25,713 nt of DNA, taken from assembly GCA_900547955.1 (NCBI GenBank), contig URIR01000027.1, positions 1 through 25,713 on the forward strand, written 5' to 3'. A program made the position numbers and the translations under genes. Of the stretch, positions 7,217-16,122 are shown piece after piece. The DNA comes from an uncultured Eubacteriales bacterium. Lineage in GTDB: Bacteria > Bacillota > Clostridia > Christensenellales > QALW01. How positions within the stretch are numbered: position 1 is the stretch's first letter; every line of letters begins with the position of its first letter. The notes under the pieces were generated by a model. It saw only the letters and a list, made by a program, of their open reading frames with translations. It did not search any database and had not been told where the DNA came from.

Positions 7217-7876
7217 TTAATTGGCAATCTGTATATATTCGGAGGCGCAGTAGCCTATTTTCCCATCCGGAAGCACTACCTGCGTCCACTGGGAATTTGA
7301 GCTGTCCAGGACGGTTACCGTATCCCCATTTTCCAGAGTTCCTATTTTGTCTCCCGTCGCGCTTGCAGTTGCGCGAACGTTAAGCGCGCTGTTTATATTT
7401 ACTACCGTCCCCGTTACCCGGTCAATAAGAAATTCGCTGCTTACATAACCTTCCTCATTATCCTGCGTTCTTACCTGAGCCCAGCCGTTGGACTCTGAAA
7501 GAACAGTTATAACCTGGCCGCTGCGAAGCTGAGTAACTATACTGCTGTCCGTCGAGGCCTGCGCGCGCAAATTGACGCTTCCTCCGCCCGAGGTTTTAAC
7601 CACCTTTTCCGAAGCGCTCGGAGTAGGCGTGGCCTCCTGGCTGGGAGTGCCTTGAGGAGTGGCCGTATTTTCAGGGGTCGCGGTATTGACTGGAGGAGTA
7701 TTGGGAGCGGTAATTACCCCGCCCGGAGTCGCGCTGTTCTGCAAATCGGTAGGAGTATCATTTGAAAACAGTCCAATTATCGCTATTATAATAATAACCA
7801 GGAGTATTGCGGCTATTGCAAATACGCCGTATGCCCTTAACTGCCTGTTTCTTATGCGTGAATCCTGATTGCTCAT
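7217..7876 (-). CDS. Membrane-anchored protein with two SH3b domains
   Basis: The 219-residue product has a short basic N-terminus (RIRNRQLR), one transmembrane helix (about 17-37) and a Thr/Pro-rich linker (about 40-90). Two bacterial SH3 domains follow, at about 98-151 (SVNLRAQAS..., GWAQVRT, GYVSSEFL) and 158-218 (ALNVRATAS..., QWTQVVLPDG, GYCASEYI). Such domains usually bind cell-wall peptides, so the protein is probably anchored in the membrane with its SH3b pair in the wall. There is no catalytic domain. The ribosome site is poor (GGTGG-like), but a near-consensus promoter lies just upstream. Confidence 0.9.
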   Translation of the reverse strand: MSNQDSRIRNRQLRAYGVFAIAAILLVIIIIAIIGLFSNDTPTDLQNSATPGGVITAPNTPPVNTATPENTATPQGTPSQEATPTPSASEKVVKTSGGGSVNLRAQASTDSSIVTQLRSGQVITVLSESNGWAQVRTQDNEEGYVSSEFLIDRVTGTVVNINSALNVRATASATGDKIGTLENGDTVTVLDSSNSQWTQVVLPDGKIGYCASEYIQIAN

Positions 7877-7912
7877 CCGCCGACCACCATCTTTCTAACT
7901 ATTTATATTATT

Positions 7913-7940
7913 ATTATAATGGAAGCGGCGTTTTTGTCAA
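7913..7940 (-). promoter_or_regulatory. Promoter of the SH3b gene
   Basis: On the minus strand TTGACA (7940-7935) and TATAAT (7918-7913) are both perfect SigA hexamers, 16 bp apart. Confidence 0.8.
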
Positions 7941-8048
7941 TGTCTAAAATGTGTAAGTTATGAACAATTTCCCCGGACAGCCTGTTTTGGGGCGTTTTAA
8001 GGATTTGCCAGTATATAACCGTCCACGCATAAAGCCCACCCGGTCTTT

Positions 8049-8927
8049 TTATGAATTGGGCGTTTGCGCAATAAAATCCACAAAATTGCGGAAGCAAATT
8101 TTTTCTATTACCTCCCGCTTATAGCCCCGCGCGCACATAGCCTCATATAACCTGGAATAATGCGCCGGCGAATCCAAAGCGGGAATATAGCTGTCACAGC
8201 CGTCAAAATCCGAGCCTATTCCCAGGATATCCTCTCCGCCCAGCTCCAGCACGAAATCCATATGGCGCATCAGGCTGGAAAGGTCGGGCCCAGCAAAGGG
8301 CGGATAAAAGGTAAGTCCCATAAAACCGCGGCGCTCTATAAGCAGCTTTATCTGACAGGCGCTGAGATTACGCGGATGAAAGGTAATCTCCTTTACGTTG
8401 GCGTGGCTTACAAACGGCCTGCTTAAAAGCTCGCAGGCGTCATAAAAGGTGCGGGGGCAGGCGTGGGCCAGGTCAGTAAATATTCCTTTTTTCTCCAAAA
8501 GCTTTATAACGCCCGCGCCCGCAGCCGTAAGAGGCCCCTCTTCCAGCGCTCCTCCGCCCAGGGCGTTGGCTCTGTTCCACATTATCCCTACTGATACAAT
8601 GGGCTTGTCTATTAAATCCAGCATATCGTCCGGACAGGTTATGTAATCCAGCCCTTCCAGGGATAAAAGGGCCTTAGCTCCGTTTTCAAGGCGGCATTCG
8701 GCCCTGCCGCCCTCAGTAAGCGCCTCAAAGCACTCTATCTGTTTAAAAACTCTTTTGCGCATTTCTGAAATTGAACCGTCTCCGCAGAAAGCGGCCATAT
8801 TCAATACGGCCAGCCCGCTATTTTCCAGGCTGTCCCGAGTAAAGGACTGTCCCGGCAGAGGAGAGAGCATTTCTCCTCCCAGCGCCGCTTTAGACAAATA
8901 ATCGCAGTGAGCGTCGGCAAATATCAT
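8049..8927 (-). CDS. M19 family membrane-type dipeptidase
   Basis: This is a zinc dipeptidase of the renal dipeptidase (M19) family, 292 residues, expected to cleave dipeptides. The metal-site residues are all recognisable: DAHCD (5-9, contributing H7 and D9), LSLEG (88-92, bridging E91), TDLAH (H155), SHANVK (H175) and GSDFDG (D240). The usual DLSH is DLAH here, which keeps the histidine. No signal peptide is present, so it is probably cytoplasmic despite the family name. The ribosome site is weak (GAAAGG, about 12 nt from the ATG). The product stops near the family's shorter length limit but ends normally. Confidence 0.93.
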   Translation of the reverse strand: MIFADAHCDYLSKAALGGEMLSPLPGQSFTRDSLENSGLAVLNMAAFCGDGSISEMRKRVFKQIECFEALTEGGRAECRLENGAKALLSLEGLDYITCPDDMLDLIDKPIVSVGIMWNRANALGGGALEEGPLTAAGAGVIKLLEKKGIFTDLAHACPRTFYDACELLSRPFVSHANVKEITFHPRNLSACQIKLLIERRGFMGLTFYPPFAGPDLSSLMRHMDFVLELGGEDILGIGSDFDGCDSYIPALDSPAHYSRLYEAMCARGYKREVIEKICFRNFVDFIAQTPNS

Positions 8928-9057
8928 AATTATTTCAACCTTTCACGGCGGGCCGGTTTTAACGCCCCTATCCCTTCCAAGGGACAGCTTTGCCCAATTA
9001 AAAAGCTTTTCCCGCCTGAATATATAATATGCGTGCTTTTATTTTAACGGCACACGC

Positions 9058-9198
9058 CCCGTTCTTTTAAGGGCTGCTGCGCTCCCGCGACGCGCCTGCG
9101 GCCTTTTGGCCGCAGGACGCGCGAGCCTTCGGCTCGCGCGCAGGGCAGGCTGCGCCTGCCCTGCGCCGCGGGAGCGCAGCAGCCCTTAAAAGAACGGG
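9058..9198. repeat. Cloverleaf palindrome 2
   Basis: A perfect 32-bp outer stem joins 9058-9089 with 9167-9198. Inside are three hairpins: CCTGCGGCC/GGCCGCAGG (9095-9103, 9108-9116), CGCGAGCC/GGCTCGCG (9120-9127, 9131-9138) and CGCAGGGCAGGC/GCCTGCCCTGCG (9139-9150, 9154-9165). No mismatch occurs in any listed stem. The element is very GC-rich inside and sits between the rny terminator and the M19 promoter region, in a 354-base gap with no gene. Confidence 0.93.
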
Positions 9199-9227
9199 AT
9201 TCAAACGCCCTGATAAAAGCCCTGCCA

Positions 9228-9265
9228 AGAAAAAGCCCCGCCGCGGCTTATTGCCGCAGCGGGGC
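9228..9265 (-). terminator. Rho-independent terminator of rny
   Basis: On the minus strand GCCCCGCTGCGGC (9265-9253) pairs with GCCGCGGCGGGGC (9247-9235), with one mismatch, followed by TTTTTCT. It is an ordinary terminator and separate from the cloverleaf beyond it. Confidence 0.85.
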
Positions 9266-9281
9266 CTGTATTTTCCGCATA

Positions 9282-10829
9282 TTATTTAGCGTATTCCACA
9301 GTACGCGTCTCCCGCACCACATTAACCTTAATCTGTCCGGGATAGACCATATCGTCCTCTATACGTTTAGCTATATCCTTTGCCAAAAGCACCGAAGCAT
9401 CCTCCGATACCTGGTCAGGCTTAACTATTATGCGTATTTCTCTGCCCGCCTGTATGGCAAAGCATTTTTCCACACCTGGGAAAGAATTGGCGATTTCTTC
9501 CAGTTTTTCAAGACGCTTGAGATAATTACTGAGAGTTTCTCTGCGCGCTCCGGGGCGAGCTCCCGAAATTGCGTCCGCAGCCTGTACCAATACCGCCTCA
9601 ATGGTATTGGGATCTATGTCGTTATGGTGAGCGGCTATACAATGTATTACGCCGCCGCTTTCACGATACTTCTTGGCAAGGTCTGCGCCTATCTGAATAT
9701 GCGTTCCCTCCACCTCGTGGTCCACGGCCTTGCCTATATCGTGCAAAAGCCCCGCGCGCTTAGCCAAGGTTACATCCGCTCCAACCTCGCCCGCCAGCAG
9801 TCCCGCTATAAAGGAGACCTCCAGCGAATGCTTAAGCACGTTTTGGCCGTAGCTGGTACGATATTTCAACCGGCCCAGCAGACGCACCAATTCGGGGTGG
9901 ATATTATGAATCCCCACTTCAAAGACGGCCGATTCACCCGCCTCCTTTATCTGAGCGTCCACTTCCTTGCGCACTTTTTCCACGATATCTTCAATCCGGG
10001 CGGGATGTATGCGTCCATCCACTATCAGCCTTTCCAGCGCTATCCTGGCCACGTCCCTGCGTATCGGGTCAAAGCTGGAAAGTATGACTGCCTCGGGAGT
10101 ATCATCTATTATCAGTTCAACTCCGGTAGCTGTTTCCAGAGCCTTTATATTTCTGCCCTCCCGGCCGATTATACGGCCTTTCATCTCGTCGTTGGGCAGC
10201 GGCACTACCGAAACGGTGCTCTCGGCCACATGGTCGGCCGCGCAGCGCTGTATGGCCAGCGTAATTATATTGCGGGCCTTAGCTTCTCCCTCCTGCTTGG
10301 CTTTGGCTTCCATATCCCGAACAAGCACGGCCGCGTCGCGGCGGGCTTCGTTTTCTATTGCCGAAACCAGCTCCTCCTTGGCCTCATTCGCCGTCAGTCC
10401 GGCGACACGCTCCAATTCGTCCAGCCGGCGCTTCTGCAATTCTTCAGCGGCAGCCAGCTGCTTCTGCAATTCCTTTTCCCTCTGCACGCACGCGTCCTCG
10501 CGCGTATCCAGGGCAAAAAACTTTTTTTCCAGCTGCTCCTCGCGCTGGTTGAATCTTTTCTCGCTTTTTTGAATCTCAGCTCGTCTTTCCTTGCATTCTC
10601 TATCGCATTCATTCCTCAGCCTGTGGACCTCTTCCTTAGCCTCGTTTATACGCTCCTTTGAGAGCAGCTCGGCCCTGTTCTTAGCTTCGTCCACCAGCCG
10701 CGCGGCAACCTCCTCCGCCCGGCCTATGCGCTTTTCGGAGCTTCTTTTATAAAGCATATAGCCCGCAAAGGCGCCGGCAGCGATTCCGAGAACAGCGGCC
10801 AGGATAGGCCACAAGTACTCCAAAATCAT
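9282..10829 (-). CDS. rny: Ribonuclease Y
   Basis: This membrane-anchored endoribonuclease initiates mRNA decay in Firmicutes. The 515-residue product has an N-terminal transmembrane helix (about 5-27), a long charged coiled coil (about 30-190), a KH RNA-binding domain (GRIIGREGRNIKALE, 218-232) and an HD hydrolase domain with HD at 363-364, HH at 401-402 and the downstream AADA. Order and length are those of RNase Y. The SD AAGGAGGTG ends one base before ATG 10829, which is unusually tight. An in-frame TTG two codons later has ideal spacing and may be the real start. A consensus promoter lies about 170 nt upstream and a terminator follows the stop. Confidence 0.97.
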   Translation of the reverse strand: MILEYLWPILAAVLGIAAGAFAGYMLYKRSSEKRIGRAEEVAARLVDEAKNRAELLSKERINEAKEEVHRLRNECDRECKERRAEIQKSEKRFNQREEQLEKKFFALDTREDACVQREKELQKQLAAAEELQKRRLDELERVAGLTANEAKEELVSAIENEARRDAAVLVRDMEAKAKQEGEAKARNIITLAIQRCAADHVAESTVSVVPLPNDEMKGRIIGREGRNIKALETATGVELIIDDTPEAVILSSFDPIRRDVARIALERLIVDGRIHPARIEDIVEKVRKEVDAQIKEAGESAVFEVGIHNIHPELVRLLGRLKYRTSYGQNVLKHSLEVSFIAGLLAGEVGADVTLAKRAGLLHDIGKAVDHEVEGTHIQIGADLAKKYRESGGVIHCIAAHHNDIDPNTIEAVLVQAADAISGARPGARRETLSNYLKRLEKLEEIANSFPGVEKCFAIQAGREIRIIVKPDQVSEDASVLLAKDIAKRIEDDMVYPGQIKVNVVRETRTVEYAK

Positions 10830-10996
10830 GCACCTCCTTATTTAATTTTCTGGTTCTTTTACTATTTTTAGCATTTATTAGTAATCACCCTCGGCTAAAA
10901 AACAACGGCACGCCCCCATAGGAAAAGAGCAGTAATTACGCCCAATCCCTACTGAATATGCCGCTTCAGCCAAGAGAAAAGCACCATATCTATTTA

Positions 10997-11025
10997 ATTA
11001 TAAACCATACGGGACAGATTGTCAA
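10997..11025 (-). promoter_or_regulatory. Consensus SigA promoter of rny
   Basis: On the minus strand TTGACA (11025-11020) and TATAAT (11002-10997) are perfect and 17 bp apart. Confidence 0.88.
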
Positions 11026-11178
11026 TACGCACCGCTCAAAACGGGCAATTTTACAATGAACGCCCCAGTAAACCCGCCTCTCGGACAGCGCTTAGCCCAT
11101 AAAAATATTTTTTTGCAAGCTGCCCTGATTACTGAGCGCTTACAGCCAAAATAACTATGCCGTAAAGCAATTTTACTA

Positions 11179-11207
11179 TTGAATTATCAGCGGCAATCTA
11201 TTATAAT
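11179..11207 (+). promoter_or_regulatory. Promoter of the rhamnosidase gene
   Basis: TTGAAT (11179-11184) and TATAAT (11202-11207) are separated by 17 bp. The ATACCCTC motif shared with the degV upstream region overlaps the -10 box and start site, so it could serve as an operator. Confidence 0.8.
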
Positions 11208-11376
11208 ACCCTCAGTTTACAGCGTCGAAAAAGGACGGACCGCATATTAGGCCAGGCGCCGCCCATGCGCTTATCTGCCCGACTTAATAAATCTGAATAT
11301 TTTTTAGCCAGCCATTATTTATTAACGTACAGCGCGCCAGTCAAAATTGTATATAAAGGCGCAGAAAGGACTTTTT

Positions 11377-14079
11377 ATGCCTGAACTTAAGCTTTTATGC
11401 GAATATTCCATCTCTCCTATTGATATTCAAACTCAGTTCCCCCGCTTTAGCTGGCTGCTTGACGACAGCAGCATTCCCGAGCAGCTTTCCTATAGAATTA
11501 CAGTAGCCTGCGACCAGGCGTTTAAGCAGCTTGTCTGGGACAGCGGTACGGTCCAAAGCCGCGCCTCCTTAGGAATTGTTTACGGCGGAGCGCCCCTTAA
11601 GGACTGCTCCGAATACTATTGGAAGGTACATATTCTCTGCCGGGGGGGCTTTAGCTTCTCTGGAGCTTCCAGCTTTGAAACCGCCATATCCCCAGGCGCA
11701 AAATGGCAGGGGGAATGGATTTCCCATCCACAGCCTCTGGACGGATATTCCATACTGCTCCGCAGCGAAATAGCTTTAGACTCGGTTCCCTCCAAGGCCC
11801 GTGCCTATATCTGCGGCCTGGGGCTTTACCGCCTGCATATAAACGGCGTTTTAGCCAGCGACCGCTGTCTTGAACCTGCTTGGACCAATTATAATAAAAC
11901 CGCGCTCTATTCAGTACTGGATATAACCCCTTATCTGCGGCCGGGCAAAAATGCAATAATGGTGGAATTGGGCAAGGGCACCTATGGTCAGCACCATACC
12001 AGCTTTAAAGTACTGGCCGGCATTCCCGGACCATATGTTCAATCCCCGCGTCTGCTCGCGCAATTTAATATTTTCATGCCTGACGGCAGCAACTTAACTT
12101 TTGGCTCCAATACACGGAATTGGCGCGCGTCCTTCGGAGATATCTATGAAAACGATTTATACGATGGAGAAGTATGCGACGGAAGAATAGATATTTTCAG
12201 CTACACTCGGCCCGGCTTTGACCCTCAGGCGGCCGGTTGGCCCAGGGCCGCGGCCATAAGCGCCCCAGGCGGAACACTCCGCGCGTCCAGGGTTCAGCCC
12301 ATAAGAATAACAAGGACTCTTCAGCCCGTGAGCATAACTAAAATTTCCAAATACCGCTGCATAGTAGATTTTGGACAGAATTTCGCCGGCTGGGTACGTT
12401 TGAAGATGAAAGGGCTGCCGCACAAGAGGGTAACTCTTAAGCACGGCGAGGTGCTTAACCAAGCGGGCTGGGTCAGCACGGACAACCTGAGGGACGCCCG
12501 CGCTATTGACAATTACGTCTTAAAGGGGGATGAATTTGAAACCTACGAGCCCCGTTTTACCTATCATGGCTTCAGATATGTAGAAATTCTGGCTGAAGAG
12601 CCTCTTGAGCAATTTGAGATAATTGGCTGCGCGGTAAACAGCGATGTTGAACATACGGGCTTCTTTTCCTGCAGCAATCCTCTTATAAACAAGATACAGC
12701 AAGCCGTAGAATGGACCGAGCGTTCCAACCTTCACGGCATGCCCGACGCCTGCGCTCAAAGGGACGAGCGCATGGCCTGGCTGAACGATATGGCCATAAG
12801 ATGCGAGGAATCCATGTATAACAACAACATGCTGCCCATATACGAAAAATGGATGGAGGATATCGGCAACGAACAGAAAGAAACGGGCAGCATTCCAGAT
12901 ACCGCCCCATTTATATACGGAGGCAATCCTGCATACCATGTTTCCAGCATATATGTAATACTGCCCTGGCTTATATATGTGCACTATGGAGACAAGCGCA
13001 TTATGGAGCAATATTATCAGCCGGTTAAAAAGTATGTAGAGTTTTTGGCATCTCAGAGAGGGGAGGACGGCTTAATAGGCCAGCCCTATTACGGCGACTG
13101 GGTGGCGCCTCTGGAGGAATGCTATACGGGCTTCGCCTATAACGCCGTTCCCAAAAACATACCTGAAAAGCTCATAACCACCGGATACTTATATTACGAC
13201 TGCCTGCTGATGAATAAAATGGCCGCGCTTACAAACCACCATGAGGATATACCCCTCTACGAAAAAATTGCGCAGGAATCAGAACAGGCTATAAACGCGC
13301 ATCTGCTTGCAGACGGCGGCTATATCCCAGGCTCTCAGGCAGCCAACGCCTTTCCCGTATTCCTGGATATAGTTCCGGAGGAAAAAAAGCGGACTGTCGC
13401 AGACAATCTGCTTAAGGAGGTACGTAGACGCGGATATCATATAACTACGGGCAATCAAACCACAAAATACCTTTTCGAGGCCCTTGACCGTCTTGGACTG
13501 CACGACGCCGCATATAAAATAATGTCTTCGGACACCTATCCCAGCCTGGGCTATATGATAAAAAGCGGAGCAACAACGCTATGGGAGAGATGGGAGAACG
13601 AGATAGGCTCAAGCATGAATTCACACAATCAGCCTATGCTCTGCGCCTGCACCTCATGGTTTTATAAAACCCTGGGCGGAATAAGGCTGGAGGGACAGCC
13701 CGACGGCCTCAATACCGTTGTCATATCCCCGGCATTCCCCAAAGATTTGACAAGCGTCCAGGCCGCATACCATTCTTTTAAGGGCGTCATAAGCGTACAA
13801 TGGCAAAGAGAGGACGAACAGATAATTTTGGAGCTTTCAATACCCTGGAATACCGACGCTCTATTCATTCCGCCCCATGACTGCTCGATAAATATCCAAA
13901 AGCAGGCTGCATCTCCAGGCGCTTCCGAGCCAGATTCATACTATCCTCTGCCCGTTTGGTCAAAACAGCAGCCAGACCCGCAGGCAGGCATATTTCCAAT
14001 ACATGAGGAAGGGATAAAATTGCCCTCGGGAAAATACCGGATATGCTTTTGCCCCGCTCAAATAAAAAGAGAGAATTAA
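11377..14079 (+). CDS. GH78 alpha-L-rhamnosidase
   Basis: This is a glycoside hydrolase of about 900 residues predicted to release terminal alpha-L-rhamnose from plant or microbial glycosides. The N-terminal beta-sandwich region opens with the family's typical LLCEYSISPIDIQTQFPRFSW-like segment and a W-G-E-W-I strand near residue 110. The catalytic (alpha/alpha)6 barrel includes DACAQRDERMAW (about 457-468), the equivalent of the GH78 DCPQRDER motif, YGDWVAPLEE (about 565-575) and TTLWERWENE (about 733-742). No signal peptide is present, so it is probably intracellular and acts on imported oligosaccharides. ATG 11377 is preferred because AAAGGA lies 7 nt upstream. No transporter or regulator is adjacent. 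Confidence 0.93.
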   Translation: MPELKLLCEYSISPIDIQTQFPRFSWLLDDSSIPEQLSYRITVACDQAFKQLVWDSGTVQSRASLGIVYGGAPLKDCSEYYWKVHILCRGGFSFSGASSFETAISPGAKWQGEWISHPQPLDGYSILLRSEIALDSVPSKARAYICGLGLYRLHINGVLASDRCLEPAWTNYNKTALYSVLDITPYLRPGKNAIMVELGKGTYGQHHTSFKVLAGIPGPYVQSPRLLAQFNIFMPDGSNLTFGSNTRNWRASFGDIYENDLYDGEVCDGRIDIFSYTRPGFDPQAAGWPRAAAISAPGGTLRASRVQPIRITRTLQPVSITKISKYRCIVDFGQNFAGWVRLKMKGLPHKRVTLKHGEVLNQAGWVSTDNLRDARAIDNYVLKGDEFETYEPRFTYHGFRYVEILAEEPLEQFEIIGCAVNSDVEHTGFFSCSNPLINKIQQAVEWTERSNLHGMPDACAQRDERMAWLNDMAIRCEESMYNNNMLPIYEKWMEDIGNEQKETGSIPDTAPFIYGGNPAYHVSSIYVILPWLIYVHYGDKRIMEQYYQPVKKYVEFLASQRGEDGLIGQPYYGDWVAPLEECYTGFAYNAVPKNIPEKLITTGYLYYDCLLMNKMAALTNHHEDIPLYEKIAQESEQAINAHLLADGGYIPGSQAANAFPVFLDIVPEEKKRTVADNLLKEVRRRGYHITTGNQTTKYLFEALDRLGLHDAAYKIMSSDTYPSLGYMIKSGATTLWERWENEIGSSMNSHNQPMLCACTSWFYKTLGGIRLEGQPDGLNTVVISPAFPKDLTSVQAAYHSFKGVISVQWQREDEQIILELSIPWNTDALFIPPHDCSINIQKQAASPGASEPDSYYPLPVWSKQQPDPQAGIFPIHEEGIKLPSGKYRICFCPAQIKREN

Positions 14080-14094
14080 ACTCATAAAAATTAC

Positions 14095-14123
14095 TTGACT
14101 TTTTACGTTATATTATATAAAAT
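14095..14123 (+). promoter_or_regulatory. Promoter of tRNA-Leu
   Basis: TTGACT (14095-14100) and TAAAAT (14118-14123) are 17 bp apart and end 27 nt before the tRNA. Confidence 0.75.
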
Positions 14124-14150
14124 AGCTTTTGTCAGCCGCTTTTATACCAT

Positions 14151-14233
14151 GCGGGGGTGGCGGAACTGGCAGACGCGCACGTTTGAGGGGCGTGTGGGCA
14201 ACCGTACGGGTTCAAGTCCCGTCCTCCGCACCA
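14151..14233 (+). tRNA. tRNA-Leu (GAG)
   Basis: The acceptor stem GCGGGGG pairs with CCTCCGC (one G-T). The anticodon stem CACGT/GCGTG encloses the loop TTGAGGG with anticodon GAG. A long variable arm and a T-arm with GGTTCAAGTCC follow, and the 3' CCA is encoded. These are standard class II leucine tRNA features. Confidence 0.96.
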
Positions 14234-14265
14234 ATCCGAGTGTTCGCAAGAATACTCGGATTTTT
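14234..14265 (+). terminator. Terminator of tRNA-Leu
   Basis: ATCCGAGT (14234-14241) pairs with ACTCGGAT (14254-14261) and is followed by a T-rich tract, directly after the tRNA CCA. Confidence 0.85.
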
Positions 14266-14385
14266 ATTTTATAAATTGCCGCTATAAACATACGTTGCCA
14301 GCACTGTCAATATTGCAATGATAATATTAAAAACCGCAAAATCACTCTATAATGTTAATGACAAAATTATTAGGGAGATGAACTT

Positions 14386-15609
14386 ATGCTATTTTTACGA
14401 TGGCTATGCATCTTATTGCTAGCATTTCTCGCCGGAAAACTAATGGCCAAAATCAAAATGCCATCCATACTCGGGTGGCTGATTGTCGGAATGATATTCG
14501 GCCCACATGCCGTCGGTCTCATGCCGCAGTCGGTTATTGATGCGCAATGGTATAAGCTGATTATCACCTGGATGCAATGCGCCTTTGGTATAATGCTGGG
14601 TACCGAATTGATCTGGAAAAAAATAAAAAGCTACGGCCGCTCCTTAATTGTTACCACCTTAACGCAATCGCTCGGTACATTTTTACTGGTATCTCTTGTT
14701 TTTGCCGTTATATTTTACTTTGCCAATATCCCCATTTATCTGGCGTTCGCTTTTGGCGGCATAGCGCTTGCAACAGCTCCTGCTCCCGCGCTGTCCATCG
14801 TACAGGAATTTCATACCGCCGGGCCGGTTACAAATACGCTTATCCCTATGGCGGTACTGGACGATGTTGTTGGAATAGCCGTATTTTTTACGGTAAATTC
14901 TTTTATCGCACGCGCTGTATCGGGCGGCTCTGTTCCTATGTATATGATTCCCGTTATGATTTTTCTTCCGATTATTATCGGAGGCGCCGTTGGCTTTATT
15001 GTGGGAAAAATTCTTAAAAAGAAAATGGAAAAGGCTTTTGCCATAGTTACGCTTTTATGCGGTATCACGCTTATCGCGGCAATAGGAATATTCCTCAATA
15101 AAATGGTTTTTACCAACATTTCTTTGAATTATATGCTGATAGGTGTGGCGTTTTCAACCGTATTTTCAAACATGCTTCCCGAAGAGAGCCTGAACAAATT
15201 AACCAATTGGTTCCACCCTGTCCTTTCCGTAAGTCTGCTGGCCGCAATTATTGATCTGGGCGCGCCTCTGGATTATCACCTAATACTGGGTGCCGGCTTA
15301 TACACCTTTGTATATATCCTATCCCGTATGTGCGGCAAATACGGCGGCGCCCGGATAGGCGCCAGGCTTACGCATATGCCCGTTACCGTCCAAAAATATC
15401 TCGGCTTAACCTTGCTGCCTCATTCAGGAGTTTCTCTTGTTTTTACAGGAATTGTCAGCTCTGTATTGGCGCCCACCCAGCCTGCATTGGCTTCAATGGT
15501 GACGGGTACAATTGCCGCGGCGGCGGTTATAAATGAAATTATTGCGGTAATCGCCGCTAAAAAGGGATTTGAGCTTGCGAGAGAAATAAATGCCAGCAAT
15601 TCACTATAA
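14386..15609 (+). CDS. Cation/proton antiporter (CPA2-type Na+/H+ exchanger)
   Basis: The 407-residue product is an integral membrane protein with about 12 hydrophobic segments from residue 1 to 397. It has the CPA2 opening pattern (AGKLMAKIKMPSILGWLIVGMIFGP, residues 16-40 in part) and the discontinuous-helix region with FGGIALATAPAPALSIVQEF and the acidic pair VLDDVVG (about 163-169), expected to carry the transported ion. There is no C-terminal RCK/TrkA regulatory domain. GGGAGATG lies about 7 nt before the ATG and TATAAT lies about 35 nt upstream with a weak -35. Isoleucine is coded largely by ATT and ATC, whereas neighbouring genes prefer ATA. Together with its position after a tRNA gene this may indicate a separate origin. 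Confidence 0.9.
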   Translation: MLFLRWLCILLLAFLAGKLMAKIKMPSILGWLIVGMIFGPHAVGLMPQSVIDAQWYKLIITWMQCAFGIMLGTELIWKKIKSYGRSLIVTTLTQSLGTFLLVSLVFAVIFYFANIPIYLAFAFGGIALATAPAPALSIVQEFHTAGPVTNTLIPMAVLDDVVGIAVFFTVNSFIARAVSGGSVPMYMIPVMIFLPIIIGGAVGFIVGKILKKKMEKAFAIVTLLCGITLIAAIGIFLNKMVFTNISLNYMLIGVAFSTVFSNMLPEESLNKLTNWFHPVLSVSLLAAIIDLGAPLDYHLILGAGLYTFVYILSRMCGKYGGARIGARLTHMPVTVQKYLGLTLLPHSGVSLVFTGIVSSVLAPTQPALASMVTGTIAAAAVINEIIAVIAAKKGFELAREINASNSL

Positions 15610-15779
15610 CAAATATCAGCCTACCCGTTTATTGGAATGCGGCATGACCGAATGCGTTTTTATTTTAACAAGACCACAAGTATGTTCTATCAAATGCATT
15701 GATACCGCCTAGCTTCGTTAAGACACTTCAAGGCACAACAAAACACAACTTACAATTAATTACATTTGCAATTCAACAG

Positions 15780-15816
15780 AACAGCCCTTATCTTGTAAAA
15801 TAAGAGCTGTTTTTCT
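15780..15816 (+). terminator. Rho-independent terminator after the antiporter gene
   Basis: AACAGC-C-CTTAT pairs with ATAAG-A-GCTGTT with one internal mismatch, followed by TTTCT. It lies about 170 nt past the stop codon. Confidence 0.7.
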
Positions 15817-15983
15817 ATTCGGACATTTTCTGGATTATTGGCAGACGTATATACTGCTTGGCTAAATGCCGTGACTTCTTTATTTGAAAGCCTATGTTTC
15901 CTGTCAAGTCTTCAGAATCTAAAAAACAGCATAAATATAGTGGGATTTCGAGTAAATATCTCATAATATTTCCCAAATTGTAC
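15817..15983. other. Unassigned AT-rich gap
   Basis: No ORF with a ribosome site, RNA gene or strong palindrome was found between the antiporter terminator and the next promoter. The whole gene-free gap runs from 15610 to 16122. Confidence 0.5.
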
Positions 15984-16012
15984 TTGTAAAATACTATAAT
16001 ATATGATATATT
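15984..16012 (+). promoter_or_regulatory. Extended -10 promoter of small Cys gene A
   Basis: TTGTAA (15984-15989), 17 bp, then TATATT (16007-16012) preceded by TGA. The same layout recurs before the three paralogues at 24152, 24613 and 25146. The leader here is about 105 nt, longer than for the others. Confidence 0.75.
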
Positions 16013-16122
16013 ATAGTAAGCTAATGTTGAATGATTTTGCCCTTAATTGGCCTAAGCACATCTGGCCAGCAGAGGGCAAAATCTCATTAAATCGGGTAAA
16101 ACGCCTGGGAGGAAGAGATGCG

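Larger units (their letters stand above)
10830..11376. other. Divergent intergenic region between rny and the rhamnosidase gene
   Basis: No gene was found in this ~550-base gap. It contains two strong, divergent SigA promoters (10997-11025 minus and 11179-11207 plus) and an ATACCCTC...TTTACAG motif just after the plus-strand -10 box. The leaders are about 165 nt on each side. Confidence 0.6.

Noticed and set aside
9624..10661. 345-codon plus-strand frame opposite rny
   Set aside because: It lies wholly antisense to a clear RNase Y gene, has no ribosome site and no recognisable protein pattern; its length is a codon-bias shadow.
16003..16122. N-terminal extension of small Cys gene A
   Set aside because: The extension overlaps the -10 box and is absent from the three paralogues; the internal ATG has the ribosome site.
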